Positions 34,824-43,220 of a DNA stretch of 64,000 nucleotides are shown piece by piece. The first letter of the stretch is position 1; each line of letters opens with the position of its first letter. The notes beneath the pieces are model-generated. The model saw nothing but the letters and a program-made list of their open reading frames with translations, was not told the DNA's origin and searched no databases. Made by a program: the position numbers and the translations under genes. This DNA comes from a virus. The stretch is from positions 1 to 64,000 of the IMG/VR virus record IMGVR_UViG_3300028854_000012; one strand, 5' to 3'.

Positions 34824-37528
34824 TGATTATTGAAAATTTTATAAATGAATTATATAACGATAAGCCACTTAAAAATGCTCTTGTAGCATTGAAGCCAGAA
34901 ATTGTGCGAAGAGTTCAACGGGAATATGATAAGTGGAGAGGTGGAATGGGTATTTGTGATTATATTGCACGGACGATTCGTTATGTCATAGAAGAAGATA
35001 TTCCAGATGCAAAAGTAAGTATTATAGATAAAGAAAGTTTTCATTATTGGGTAAGAGTGTGGTTAGGAAAAGAATGTTACGATGTTGATATTCCATTCGG
35101 AAAATATGAAAGATATAACTATAAAAATGATAAATTTATAAAAATACCAAATGTAGTATTTAATATTCATGATATTTTCATTTATCGAACCTCCACATCA
35201 TTTTTAAAAGCACCATGGGAAATAAAAAAATCATACGTTCCACACAAAGATGATCAGTATTATCATTTAAATGATCATTTACTTGTTAAAGAATCTCCAG
35301 ATTTTAATTATACAAGATTTAATAACAGAGATGAAGCTATTAAGAAAATAAAATTTAAAGAAGTTGAGAGTAATTATCTTGGAGAATATTGTAATATTAC
35401 TGCTTTTTATAAAAATGATGATGTGGGGGTTATAAATTTATTTAAATATAAACCAGATTCAGAAGTAATAGTTGAATCTATAGAAATTAAACCACGTTGG
35501 AAAGGGACAGGATTGGGGCAGTTGTTATATGAAAAGGGTATAGCATACGCAAAGAAAAATGGTTTTGAAAATTTCTGTTCAGATACAAATAGGTCAGATG
35601 AAGCAAATAAAGCGTGGCAAAGATTGTCTCAACGATATCCAGTGAGATTACTGAAAATAAAAATTAGGGGAGCGATGAAAAATCGTTATGAGATTGATCT
35701 TAGTAAAGTTCCTTTAAAAGAATCAATAATATTTGAAGAGCCGGATTTTGGATATAAAACCTTCAACAACAGAGACGAGGAATTAGAACAATTAAAATTT
35801 AGATATGAGGTTAAAGCATCATTAATAGCTATCACAATTTATAAAAATTCTGATGATAGTATTAATCAACAATATCCATTAGGAGTTATTGAAGCTATAA
35901 AAGATTCTTTATGTATTACAATTGAAGGGGAAGATCAATCTAAAGTTAATTCGTGGTTTATTACCGTTGCTAGTATACCAAATGATTGGAGAGGAACTGG
36001 TTTAGGACAGATATTATATGAAAAAATGATTATTGCGGTTAGAAGTGTTGGTGGAAAATATTTATGGAGTGATGTTAGCTTAAATAAAAATTCAAGGTCT
36101 GCTTGGGAAAGACTTTCCAAAAGATTTACAGTATTAAAAATTAAAAATAGATATAGAATGACTATACCAGAAAAACAAAAAAGATTGAGAATTAAAGAAT
36201 CGCCAGATTATGGGTATAAAATCTTCAACAACAGAGAAGAAGAAATTTCTAAACTGAAATGGGTTGTTATTCATAATGAAGATGGAATTATTGTAAAAGC
36301 AGTTGAAGAGAATAGATATAATAGACCAAGTGGTGATAGTATATATGGAAATTATGAAGGTTTGATAGTTGCAAGACCTATTCCAAAAGATGCAACAATT
36401 GGAAAAGGAATTCAAATAACTTTAAGTAAATTACATAATACACAAACAAAAACTTGGCAAAGCACCGGTTTGGGTCAAATGCTATATGATCGGATTATTC
36501 AAGAAGCTAAGAAAGCTGGTTATGATTTTATAACTAGTGATTTCGATAGATCATTAGATGCCAATAAAGCATGGAAGAAAATATGTCAACGATATAATGT
36601 AACAAAAGTAAAAGCATTTGATGGTGATAAGTATTTTAGAATAGATTTGGAAGATGTTCCAAATAAAATAAATGAAGATATCGGTAATATTGTAAAAACA
36701 AAATCATTATATTATGGAAGTGCGGCGCGTCCAAAAACAAAAACAGAGTTGCTTATCAACAACAGGGTTAAAGGAGAGATTTATTTAAGTTCACCTATGG
36801 ATTTTGATAACGATGATTTGGACTGGTCATTTGATGTTCCTATTGAAAAAACAGAAATGATAACCTACGTTGATATTGATCCTATCTATCGTAATAGAGG
36901 TTATGGAAAATTATTATATAATGCTGCTATGAAGAATGCAAAACAACGCGGAATAAAAATAATTATAAGTGGTATGCCACAATCATCAGATGCATTACGG
37001 GTATGGAATAGTTTAGCTAGAGAAGGAAAAGTTAAGAAGAATCATGATTGGGGAATGTATATCGATTTAGAGAATATTTCAGATAAAATAAATGAATCAC
37101 CAGATTTTGGTTATCAACAGTTTAATAATAGGGATGTTGATTTTAAAAAAATTAAATTTGAAACTGAAATGAATGCAACTGGGTTTTTTATTTTTTCATA
37201 TTTTGATGGTCGTGATGCCGGTCATATTGGATGCACTATTAGAGAAAAACTTTTTCCGCCACCAAAAACATATAAAGTCAGTCAATTAGTTATAATACAG
37301 AGTGTTGATACAGAAAAAGAATGGAGAGGAACAGGTTTAGGACAAACTCTTTATGATATGGCAATTAAGAAAACTAAAGAACTTGGATATAAATATTTTA
37401 GAAGTGACATTTCATTATCAAATGATGCATTTAATGCTTGGAAAAAATTATCACAAAGATATCCTGTTACAAAATATTTAACAAGTTTAGGAAAACCATA
37501 TTTTGAAATTGATTTAGAGAATATTTAA
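34823..37528 (+). CDS. Polyprotein-like protein: cysteine-protease-like domain plus five tandem GNAT domains
   Basis: Residues 1-157 contain GGMGICDYIA, FHYWVRVW and CYDVDIPFG, a Cys-His-Asp order like papain/transglutaminase folds. Five modules of about 140-160 residues follow, starting near 158, 301, 459, 619 and 757. Four carry a leader of the form PDF/YxYxxFNNR(D/E). Each has an acetyl-CoA loop: GTGLGQLLY, GTGLGQILY, STGLGQMLY, NRGYGKLLY, GTGLGQTLY. Module borders read VKE-S, LKE-S, IKE-S, INE-D and INE-S, matching T4 prohead-protease-like sites. GNAT enzymes acetylate amines; targets here are unknown. Either five enzymes are released inside the head, or it acts as one chain. The start overlaps the previous stop. 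Confidence 0.8.
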   Translation: MIIENFINELYNDKPLKNALVALKPEIVRRVQREYDKWRGGMGICDYIARTIRYVIEEDIPDAKVSIIDKESFHYWVRVWLGKECYDVDIPFGKYERYNYKNDKFIKIPNVVFNIHDIFIYRTSTSFLKAPWEIKKSYVPHKDDQYYHLNDHLLVKESPDFNYTRFNNRDEAIKKIKFKEVESNYLGEYCNITAFYKNDDVGVINLFKYKPDSEVIVESIEIKPRWKGTGLGQLLYEKGIAYAKKNGFENFCSDTNRSDEANKAWQRLSQRYPVRLLKIKIRGAMKNRYEIDLSKVPLKESIIFEEPDFGYKTFNNRDEELEQLKFRYEVKASLIAITIYKNSDDSINQQYPLGVIEAIKDSLCITIEGEDQSKVNSWFITVASIPNDWRGTGLGQILYEKMIIAVRSVGGKYLWSDVSLNKNSRSAWERLSKRFTVLKIKNRYRMTIPEKQKRLRIKESPDYGYKIFNNREEEISKLKWVVIHNEDGIIVKAVEENRYNRPSGDSIYGNYEGLIVARPIPKDATIGKGIQITLSKLHNTQTKTWQSTGLGQMLYDRIIQEAKKAGYDFITSDFDRSLDANKAWKKICQRYNVTKVKAFDGDKYFRIDLEDVPNKINEDIGNIVKTKSLYYGSAARPKTKTELLINNRVKGEIYLSSPMDFDNDDLDWSFDVPIEKTEMITYVDIDPIYRNRGYGKLLYNAAMKNAKQRGIKIIISGMPQSSDALRVWNSLAREGKVKKNHDWGMYIDLENISDKINESPDFGYQQFNNRDVDFKKIKFETEMNATGFFIFSYFDGRDAGHIGCTIREKLFPPPKTYKVSQLVIIQSVDTEKEWRGTGLGQTLYDMAIKKTKELGYKYFRSDISLSNDAFNAWKKLSQRYPVTKYLTSLGKPYFEIDLENI

Positions 37529-37539
37529 AGAGGTATAAT

Positions 37540-37973
37540 ATGCAAAATTTAGAAATGATAATGAAAATAGCATCTGCAACGCTTTTTAGTTTTTATCTTA
37601 AAAGTCATATGATACATTTTAATATTATTGGACCAAATTTTTTCAATATCATAAACTCACGGATGAAATCTGGAAAGATACTATTGAAGAATTTGATGGA
37701 ATTTCTGAACAGATTAGAGCATTGGATATTATTGCTCCCGCATCATTATCAGAATTTCAAGAATTATCTCAAATTGAAGATATGATAAAACCGATAGAGG
37801 CAAAAGCAATGCTTTATGAACTTCTTCTTGATAATGAAAAATTAATAGAGCTTCTTAAAGAAGCAAACTCATTATCTGTTCCACACCCCGGACTTGGTAA
37901 TTTTTTACAATCTTTGATTGATAAACATGAAAAAATAGGATGGTTCCTTCGTGTAACAGTAAAAGGAATTTAA
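37540..37973 (+). CDS. Dps-like ferritin encoded in two frames (UUUUUUC slippery site)
   Basis: The first frame gives MQNLEMIMKIASATLFSFYLKSHMIHFNIIGPNF, then continues out of frame to 37785. A shift of -1 at T-TTT-TTC (37638-37644) joins it to FQYHKLTDEIW...EEFDGISEQIRALDIIAP and runs to 37973, giving 144 residues. The joined product has the Dps ferroxidase pattern: KSHMIHFN and FDGISEQIR (D-xxx-E). Dps proteins store iron and bind DNA. T-TTT-TTC is a canonical -1 frameshift heptamer, so recoding is possible; a one-base loss in a T-run, real or from sequencing, explains it equally well. AGAGG precedes the ATG. It sits among the head-cargo genes. Confidence 0.7.
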
Positions 37974-37975
37974 AA

Positions 37976-38713
37976 ATGAAAATTAAAGAGCTTCTCCAAG
38001 AATCAACCATACCACAGAATGTAATTACTATTCTTCGAGAATTGATGCCTGTTTTGAAACCGGGATTATCAACACCATTAATTAAAATAGTAAATCATAT
38101 AAATCCAAAATATTTAGGTATGGATAGTTGGGGTTATAGAATTAAAGGTGGAGTTGAATCCTGTGATACATTTACTACCATATATCTTCAAAAATATATT
38201 CTTACAGATGAAAAAACATTAAAGAGGGTTTTAGCGCATGAGCTTTGCCATCATGAAATTTCACTTACAATAGATACTGAACGATTTAATATATTGGGAT
38301 TTAAAAGATATATGTCTTATTGTAAATCCCATAGAAATGAAAGTCATGGAAAAGATTGGAAGGAAGTTGCAAATAGATTTAATGCAATATATGGAAAAGA
38401 TTTTGTAACTAAAAACTCAGATATAGATTATATTTTAGATACTTCTCTTATGAAACCTTTTTATGTTGTATTACAAGATTATAAAGGAAGAAAATGGTTT
38501 GCAAGCACTGTTAGGTTTGGAGATAAACAGAAACAATATTTATCAAGACAATATTCTCCTTGGAAAATGTTTAAAACTAATGATCGATCTTTTATGACAA
38601 AATATTTTGGTGTTGGGTGGTGTAAAGCCCCACAAACTCATATAGAAGATAAATGGGATGATCTTTGGAAGAGCGGCGAAGTCATATTATCTGGAAATTT
38701 GGATAAAGAATAA
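37976..38713 (+). CDS. SprT-like zinc metalloprotease with capsid-targeting-like leader
   Basis: I chose ATG 37976, directly after the Dps-like stop. The N-terminus MKIKELLQESTIP is a leader with a putative LQE-S cleavage site. The zinc-protease motif HELCH is at residues 88-92 (LAHELCHHEI). A second element, NESHGKDWKEVANRFNAIYG, supplies the third ligand region typical of SprT/Spartan-like proteins. The C-terminal third (WFASTVRFGDKQKQYLSRQYSPW) is strand-rich. SprT-like proteases remove DNA-bound proteins, so an injected protease that clears proteins from entering DNA or attacks host nucleoid proteins is a reasonable guess. Confidence 0.75.
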   Translation: MKIKELLQESTIPQNVITILRELMPVLKPGLSTPLIKIVNHINPKYLGMDSWGYRIKGGVESCDTFTTIYLQKYILTDEKTLKRVLAHELCHHEISLTIDTERFNILGFKRYMSYCKSHRNESHGKDWKEVANRFNAIYGKDFVTKNSDIDYILDTSLMKPFYVVLQDYKGRKWFASTVRFGDKQKQYLSRQYSPWKMFKTNDRSFMTKYFGVGWCKAPQTHIEDKWDDLWKSGEVILSGNLDKE

Positions 38714-38731
38714 ATATAGTATAGGTGAGTT

Positions 38732-39232
38732 ATGAAAATTTCTGAACTTTTAAAAGAGACTGCCTCTTGTGGTTCAACAAGTGCAGGTTCAATTGCGACT
38801 GTTAATGCAACAGGAACTCCACCCAAAGGTCAATTCTTTGGAGGAGACCCATCTAGTTCAATTTATGGAGTTATACATAAAAATAGAAAAAACAGAAAGA
38901 AACCAATTAAAGAAGGTTTAACTAAAAATTCGCGTGGGACATATCTTTTTATATATAATCCTGATGTTGGTTTGTTTATTCGTAAAGGAGAATTTTCTAA
39001 TCATGGTAGATTATTTGGAAAAGTATTTGATAGAGTATATCCAAAAATACAATTTGATGAATTTGATCGCGGTTATATAGTAGTTTCTATCGATGATAAG
39101 AGTTTACTAATAATGCCAACAAGTGCTCGTGAATATTTTGATTATGACATAGAAAAAATATTTGAAAATAAATATTCTAAGAAATATAAAATAAAAATGT
39201 CGAATCGTTTTAGAAGTTATTATTTAAATTAG
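38732..39232 (+). CDS. Late protein with leader, paralogous to the next gene (166 aa)
   Basis: The leader MKISELLKETAS has a putative LKE-T site. A low-complexity Gly/Ser/Thr stretch (SCGSTSAGSIATVNATG) follows, and then KPIKEGLTKNS with another IKE-G site. The C-terminal 100 residues (TYLFIYNPDVGLFIRKGEFSNH ... FDEFDRGYIVV ... LLIMPTSAREYFDYDIEKIFE) are shared with the next protein. Without its two leaders it would be a compact alpha/beta protein of about 100 residues. No function is recognised. Confidence 0.65.
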   Translation: MKISELLKETASCGSTSAGSIATVNATGTPPKGQFFGGDPSSSIYGVIHKNRKNRKKPIKEGLTKNSRGTYLFIYNPDVGLFIRKGEFSNHGRLFGKVFDRVYPKIQFDEFDRGYIVVSIDDKSLLIMPTSAREYFDYDIEKIFENKYSKKYKIKMSNRFRSYYLN

Positions 39233-39239
39233 AGGTAAT

Positions 39240-39905
39240 ATGAAGATAAAAGATATAATTCGTGAAAGTGTCGATATTGGGAAGGGTGTCCCTCCAGAAG
39301 AATCAAAAAAATTCACAACATTTTTGTGGATATATCATCGAGATACTGGATTAGTTGTTCGTAGAGGACGATATGCAATGCATTCCACTATATTTTACGA
39401 TATGATTCGTGATTGGCGTATGCGTTTTGATGATTTTGATCGAGGTTATATAAAACTTGATCCAAAAACTAAAACAATGTATGTAATGCCCACCGATCCA
39501 CGAGAATATTTTGTGTATGATGTTAAAAAAGTATTTGAAAAAGAATTTCCAAAATGGCATATCGAATTATTTGAAAAATGTAAATATGCCTTTAATCCCG
39601 GAAACAGATTACGCGATTCTGTTAAAGAAGCAATAAAAGAAACAATATACCTAATTCAATATAAACTTCGTTTCTACACACCAGAAGATATACCGGATAT
39701 TAAAATACAAGTATTAAATAGATTTAAGGAAACGATTGAAAGGGAAAGTTATCGAAAGAATATGATAGTTAATACAGAAATTAAAGATGAGATAGTATAC
39801 GTAAAATCATCTTATGAAGGTTATAAAATAGAATTACCAAAAGTATTATCTAATAAAAATACAATTAAAGATTTTAAAGTAACATCGGTGGCAAATGAAA
39901 AATAA
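39240..39905 (+). CDS. Late protein with leader, paralogous to the previous gene (221 aa)
   Basis: It starts MKIKDIIRESVDIG with a putative IRE-S site. Residues 27-115 (LWIYHRDTGLVVRRGRYAMHS ... FDDFDRGYIKL ... MYVMPTDPREYFVYDVKKVFE) align with the core of the preceding protein. The C-terminal 100 residues are unique and charged. The tandem arrangement shows duplication followed by addition of a new tail. AGAGG lies before the ATG, and the stop overlaps the next gene by 11 nt. Confidence 0.65.
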   Translation: MKIKDIIRESVDIGKGVPPEESKKFTTFLWIYHRDTGLVVRRGRYAMHSTIFYDMIRDWRMRFDDFDRGYIKLDPKTKTMYVMPTDPREYFVYDVKKVFEKEFPKWHIELFEKCKYAFNPGNRLRDSVKEAIKETIYLIQYKLRFYTPEDIPDIKIQVLNRFKETIERESYRKNMIVNTEIKDEIVYVKSSYEGYKIELPKVLSNKNTIKDFKVTSVANEK

Positions 39906-41091
39906 AACAATAATTGGATCGACCAAACCGTTTCGTGAACCGGGTGTCTTAAAGGCAACTGACAAAGTTAAATCAGTTGGAAAGGTTCTTGGTGGTAATC
40001 CAAAAAAAGGAACATTGAGTAAGAAATTTTTTGGTTGTTCAGTTATTAAAGATATGAGTAATAAAAAAATATTGGATGAAGAAATTAATTCGTTTTCTAA
40101 ATTACATGAGCTAAATGATCATGAAGGTGCAGCTTTAATATTACAGAATAAAGAAGTTTTTATTGGAATATGGCATGCAGAATTAAGAAAAGAAGCAAGT
40201 ATACAATATGGTTATAAAATGGCATCTCTTTCAAACGGCGCAATTAGAGTTAGATATACTGGTAGTGTTGAAGGGTATGGTGATGGAACAGTTATAGAAT
40301 TTGAAAAGAAAGATATTAAAGTAATTTCAAATATTATAGAAGTTATAGATAATATTAATTCTCCGGCTGATATGTTTTTATTGGAATATACCGGGCCATT
40401 GGGTTATTGGTCTGCTAAAGGAAATTCATCAGAAGTAATAGAAAAATTAGAAAAATGGGGAAATCCAGATAAACCATCTATGTCTACTAGTGTATCATAT
40501 TGGCATAATTCTAATTTAGATGAATCAAAAGATAAAATTTTAGAATATAATTACAATAATGATACACCAACACCAATGATTGGTGGTTTAGAACTTTTAA
40601 AACAAATTAATATACGAAATAGTGCAGCATTAATATCGGCGGATAACAATGTTTATTTGGGAGATGAACATTATTTACTACGAAGATATTTTAGAAGCGT
40701 TGGTATTAATCCCGAACTTCAAACTGGTGTAGTTAGAATTAGATTCGAAGGAACCGAAGGATTTTATAATACAACTATTGAATTTGCTAAAAAAGATACA
40801 GAAACAATTCAGCGCGTGTTTACAGCATTGGATTATGTTGCTGCACCAAATGGAACATATGTAGTTGAATATACTATGTCAAATGTAAGAAAGGATTTTA
40901 GGGGAACATCTGAAGAAATAAAAAAAGAAATAGAAAAATGGTTAAATCCAGTAGCGCCATCTTATAGTAGTAATATGAATTATTGGAGAACACAGGAATC
41001 TAAAAAATCTCTCGGTAGATTATTGGATGAAGCAAAACAAAAAAGAGAATTAACAAAAAGATTGCAGGAAGAATTTGGTAAATTTGTATGA
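39895..41091 (+). CDS. Late protein with two internal repeats (398 aa)
   Basis: Residues 1-75 are basic and Gly/Lys-rich. Two homologous domains of about 120 residues follow: the first from GAALILQNKEVFIGIWHAEL to SVSYWHN, the second from SAALISADNNVYLGDEHYLL to MNYWRTQ. Each has a VRIRFEGxxG-like strand, a (V/F)xxYWxAKG/RKDFRGxSEE turn and (E)KWxNPxxPS. The linker NSNLDESKDK has an LDE-S site like those in other cargo proteins. The tail RLLDEAKQKRELTKRLQEEF is helical. No family is recognised. It starts inside the preceding gene and its stop overlaps the next start. Confidence 0.6.
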   Translation: MKNKTIIGSTKPFREPGVLKATDKVKSVGKVLGGNPKKGTLSKKFFGCSVIKDMSNKKILDEEINSFSKLHELNDHEGAALILQNKEVFIGIWHAELRKEASIQYGYKMASLSNGAIRVRYTGSVEGYGDGTVIEFEKKDIKVISNIIEVIDNINSPADMFLLEYTGPLGYWSAKGNSSEVIEKLEKWGNPDKPSMSTSVSYWHNSNLDESKDKILEYNYNNDTPTPMIGGLELLKQINIRNSAALISADNNVYLGDEHYLLRRYFRSVGINPELQTGVVRIRFEGTEGFYNTTIEFAKKDTETIQRVFTALDYVAAPNGTYVVEYTMSNVRKDFRGTSEEIKKEIEKWLNPVAPSYSSNMNYWRTQESKKSLGRLLDEAKQKRELTKRLQEEFGKFV

Positions 41092-41573
41092 GATTAATTG
41101 AAATGTTTTCTGATTCAGATGAGATGGCTAAAAAATATCCTGTAACTTTAAATAATTATGATACTAAACAAATTATTAGTGATTTGAAAACGTTGTCCAT
41201 AGAAAAATTTACATGGATAACCTCACCGTTAAAATACTCAGATTATATGAATTGGGGTAATATTCCATCTGAAACTAAAATGGATACATTGATAAAACAT
41301 AATGAATTTGAATTTAAAAATATAAATCCGCATACATTAATAACTTATCAGAAAGAAGTGTCAATTGAAACTATTTTATTAGCTATGAAAAATATAAATA
41401 TGGGACAAGATAATAAAAGATCATATGAAAGATTTCCAATAATTAAACAGTGGAATGGGAAAAATTATTTAATAGACGGAAATCATCGAGCCGTAGCAGC
41501 ACTGTGGTCAAATAGATTACTACCTTGTAGATGTTTAAATATAGAAATATTTTTTGATGTGGAGCCATTTTAA
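41088..41573 (+). CDS. ParB/Srx-like domain protein (161 aa)
   Basis: It starts MRLIEMFSDSDEMAKK, a leader-like N-terminus without a clear cleavage site. Near the C-terminus is FPIIKQWNGKNYLIDGNHRAVAALWSNR, which contains the DGNHR motif of the ParB/sulfiredoxin fold, where the motif binds a nucleotide phosphate. The middle carries ISLETILLAMKN-like helices. ParB-like folds act as nucleases, NTPases or kinases, and the exact role is open. ATG overlaps the previous TGA (ATGA). Confidence 0.65.
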   Translation: MRLIEMFSDSDEMAKKYPVTLNNYDTKQIISDLKTLSIEKFTWITSPLKYSDYMNWGNIPSETKMDTLIKHNEFEFKNINPHTLITYQKEVSIETILLAMKNINMGQDNKRSYERFPIIKQWNGKNYLIDGNHRAVAALWSNRLLPCRCLNIEIFFDVEPF

Positions 41574-41574
41574 T

Positions 41575-42417
41575 ATGAGGCTGAACGAGTTGGCAAGAAA
41601 AAAGAAAATTGTTACTCCATATGATCCTGTTGAAGCCGCGCGTGAAAGCCTTGAATGGTATAAAGAAGATGGTATTAAAAGATGTCCAAATAATACATTA
41701 CAACTTTTTGTTCCTCGAAAAATAGAACGATATGCAACAAAGAAAGAACGCGAAGAACATATTTTACGAGATAGAGCCAAATATGCATATGACGATAATG
41801 GTGATATGATTCCTCAATATAGAGATTGGGTCAATAATGTCCACGAATCTATAATAGATGAAGGTGCTCCGGTGCTTGCTGGTGGAAATCCATTAATTGG
41901 TGGAAGCAAACCTTTAAGTGCGTTATTATGGACAAGCACAGCTAAAAAATTAGATAATGGTAAGTGGACAAGTGACTGGAATAATTTTATCCAAGGTGGA
42001 AATCTCGGTAGTTCCATACCATCAAAAATTGGATACTTATATAAAGTTCTGCCAAATACATTAGTATATGAATTAGATAGTGCTCAAGATGCATTAATTA
42101 TATATAAAATTTTTAAAGATTTGGGAAGACCTAATAAAGCATTAGATGATCCAAATAATTGGGAACGAACAAGTGAATTTTATAGGAATAGTAATGATAC
42201 AGATATAAGTATTATACAAAAAGATTTTCCGTGGCCAGATTTGTCAGCTAATTTCGATTGTATACATCATTGGGGTGGTAGAAATAGTTTTAATTATGAT
42301 TCTTTTACTGGTGGATACGATGTGGAAAGTTCGTGTTTTTTCAAACCAAATCAACTTGAATTGCTTGGACAAGTTCCACTATGGACGCCCGAAGATGATA
42401 AAGAAGATGATTTTTAA
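41575..42417 (+). CDS. Late protein with leader and a possible ADP-ribosyltransferase-like C-domain (280 aa)
   Basis: I chose ATG 41575, one base after the previous stop. It starts MRLNELARKKK. The N-terminal 85 residues are charged. NVHESIIDEGAPVLAGG gives two putative protease sites (VHE-S, IDE-G). The rest reads LSALLWTSTAKKL...KWTSDWNNFI and GYLYKVLPNTLVYELDSAQDAL, then FTGGYDVESSCFF near the end. This layout (LWTST, Y-x-V, DVESxxxF) is reminiscent of ADP-ribosyltransferase folds of the type found in phages, but the match is weak. Its last 4 bases overlap the convergent gene on the other strand. Confidence 0.6.
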   Translation: MRLNELARKKKIVTPYDPVEAARESLEWYKEDGIKRCPNNTLQLFVPRKIERYATKKEREEHILRDRAKYAYDDNGDMIPQYRDWVNNVHESIIDEGAPVLAGGNPLIGGSKPLSALLWTSTAKKLDNGKWTSDWNNFIQGGNLGSSIPSKIGYLYKVLPNTLVYELDSAQDALIIYKIFKDLGRPNKALDDPNNWERTSEFYRNSNDTDISIIQKDFPWPDLSANFDCIHHWGGRNSFNYDSFTGGYDVESSCFFKPNQLELLGQVPLWTPEDDKEDDF

Positions 42418-43193
42418 ATTTTATGTCTAATCACTCCTTGAATATAACCTAAATCTTTAAAAGATGAAAATTCTACTGGATTAATAACCTTGCAAATTCC
42501 TAATGATACGTTTTTAATATATATTTTTCCAGTGTTAGTGTGTGCTTGTTTCTTATTTGATTCTTCTTTTCTTATTCTTCCTTGAATAAATCCTTGAATT
42601 TCATATATAGGCCAGTCATTTAATTTTATAAATTTTGCTGTTTTTAAAAGCGCATGATAAATATGAATTCTATTTTTACTTGATTCTGAAACCTTTTCTT
42701 TAGTGGAAAGCGATGATTTTTTCTTACCTAAAGAAAATCCCAAATTTATATAATATTGTAATTCTGATAGTTTAATTGGAAATTGAACTACTCCATTATT
42801 AATCCATTTTCTACCAATTTTTGATTTAGATTTTCTGGAACGAGTTATTGCGCTATTTGGAAATGGACCAAGGGGAACACTTTCGTGTTGATTATACCAC
42901 ATTGGATTATTGGCGGCTTTGATTTTTGTAAGAAATTTAGATTCATATAATAAACATTGTTTGGAATTTGTAAAAATTTTTCTAACTTCTACAATAAAAG
43001 AATCTTTGCCTTCTATTTTAATAATATTCTTTACAATTTTACTGGATGAAAAATATTTAGTCCATAAATCAGAAGGTAGACAGCCTATTCTTGTTTTGCT
43101 TCCAGCATATCTTTTTCCATCTGAAATATGTGTTAAAATATAAAAGAACGGTGTTCGATCTGTTGCGGTGAATAATTCTGAATAAATAGGCAT
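42414..43193 (-). CDS. GIY-YIG homing endonuclease
   Basis: The N-terminal 100 residues (FFYILTHISDGKRYAGSKTRIGC ... LWTKYFSSSKIVKNIIKIEGKDSF ... CLLYESKFLTKIKAANNPMWYN) follow the GIY-YIG-like layout of Seg-type phage endonucleases. Two C-terminal repeats resemble NUMOD-type DNA-binding motifs: RKWINNGVVQFPIKLSELQYYINLGFSLGKK and GKIYIKNVSLGICKVINPVEFSSFKDLGYIQG. It is transcribed against its neighbours from its own late promoter motif. The leader (43194-43259) is conserved with that of the unrelated endonuclease gene at 56630-57604. AAGGAG lies 9 nt before the ATG. Confidence 0.8.
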   Translation of the reverse strand: MPIYSELFTATDRTPFFYILTHISDGKRYAGSKTRIGCLPSDLWTKYFSSSKIVKNIIKIEGKDSFIVEVRKIFTNSKQCLLYESKFLTKIKAANNPMWYNQHESVPLGPFPNSAITRSRKSKSKIGRKWINNGVVQFPIKLSELQYYINLGFSLGKKKSSLSTKEKVSESSKNRIHIYHALLKTAKFIKLNDWPIYEIQGFIQGRIRKEESNKKQAHTNTGKIYIKNVSLGICKVINPVEFSSFKDLGYIQGVIRHKI

Positions 43194-43220
43194 ATGCTGT
43201 TGCTCCTTAAAAGCGATAGA

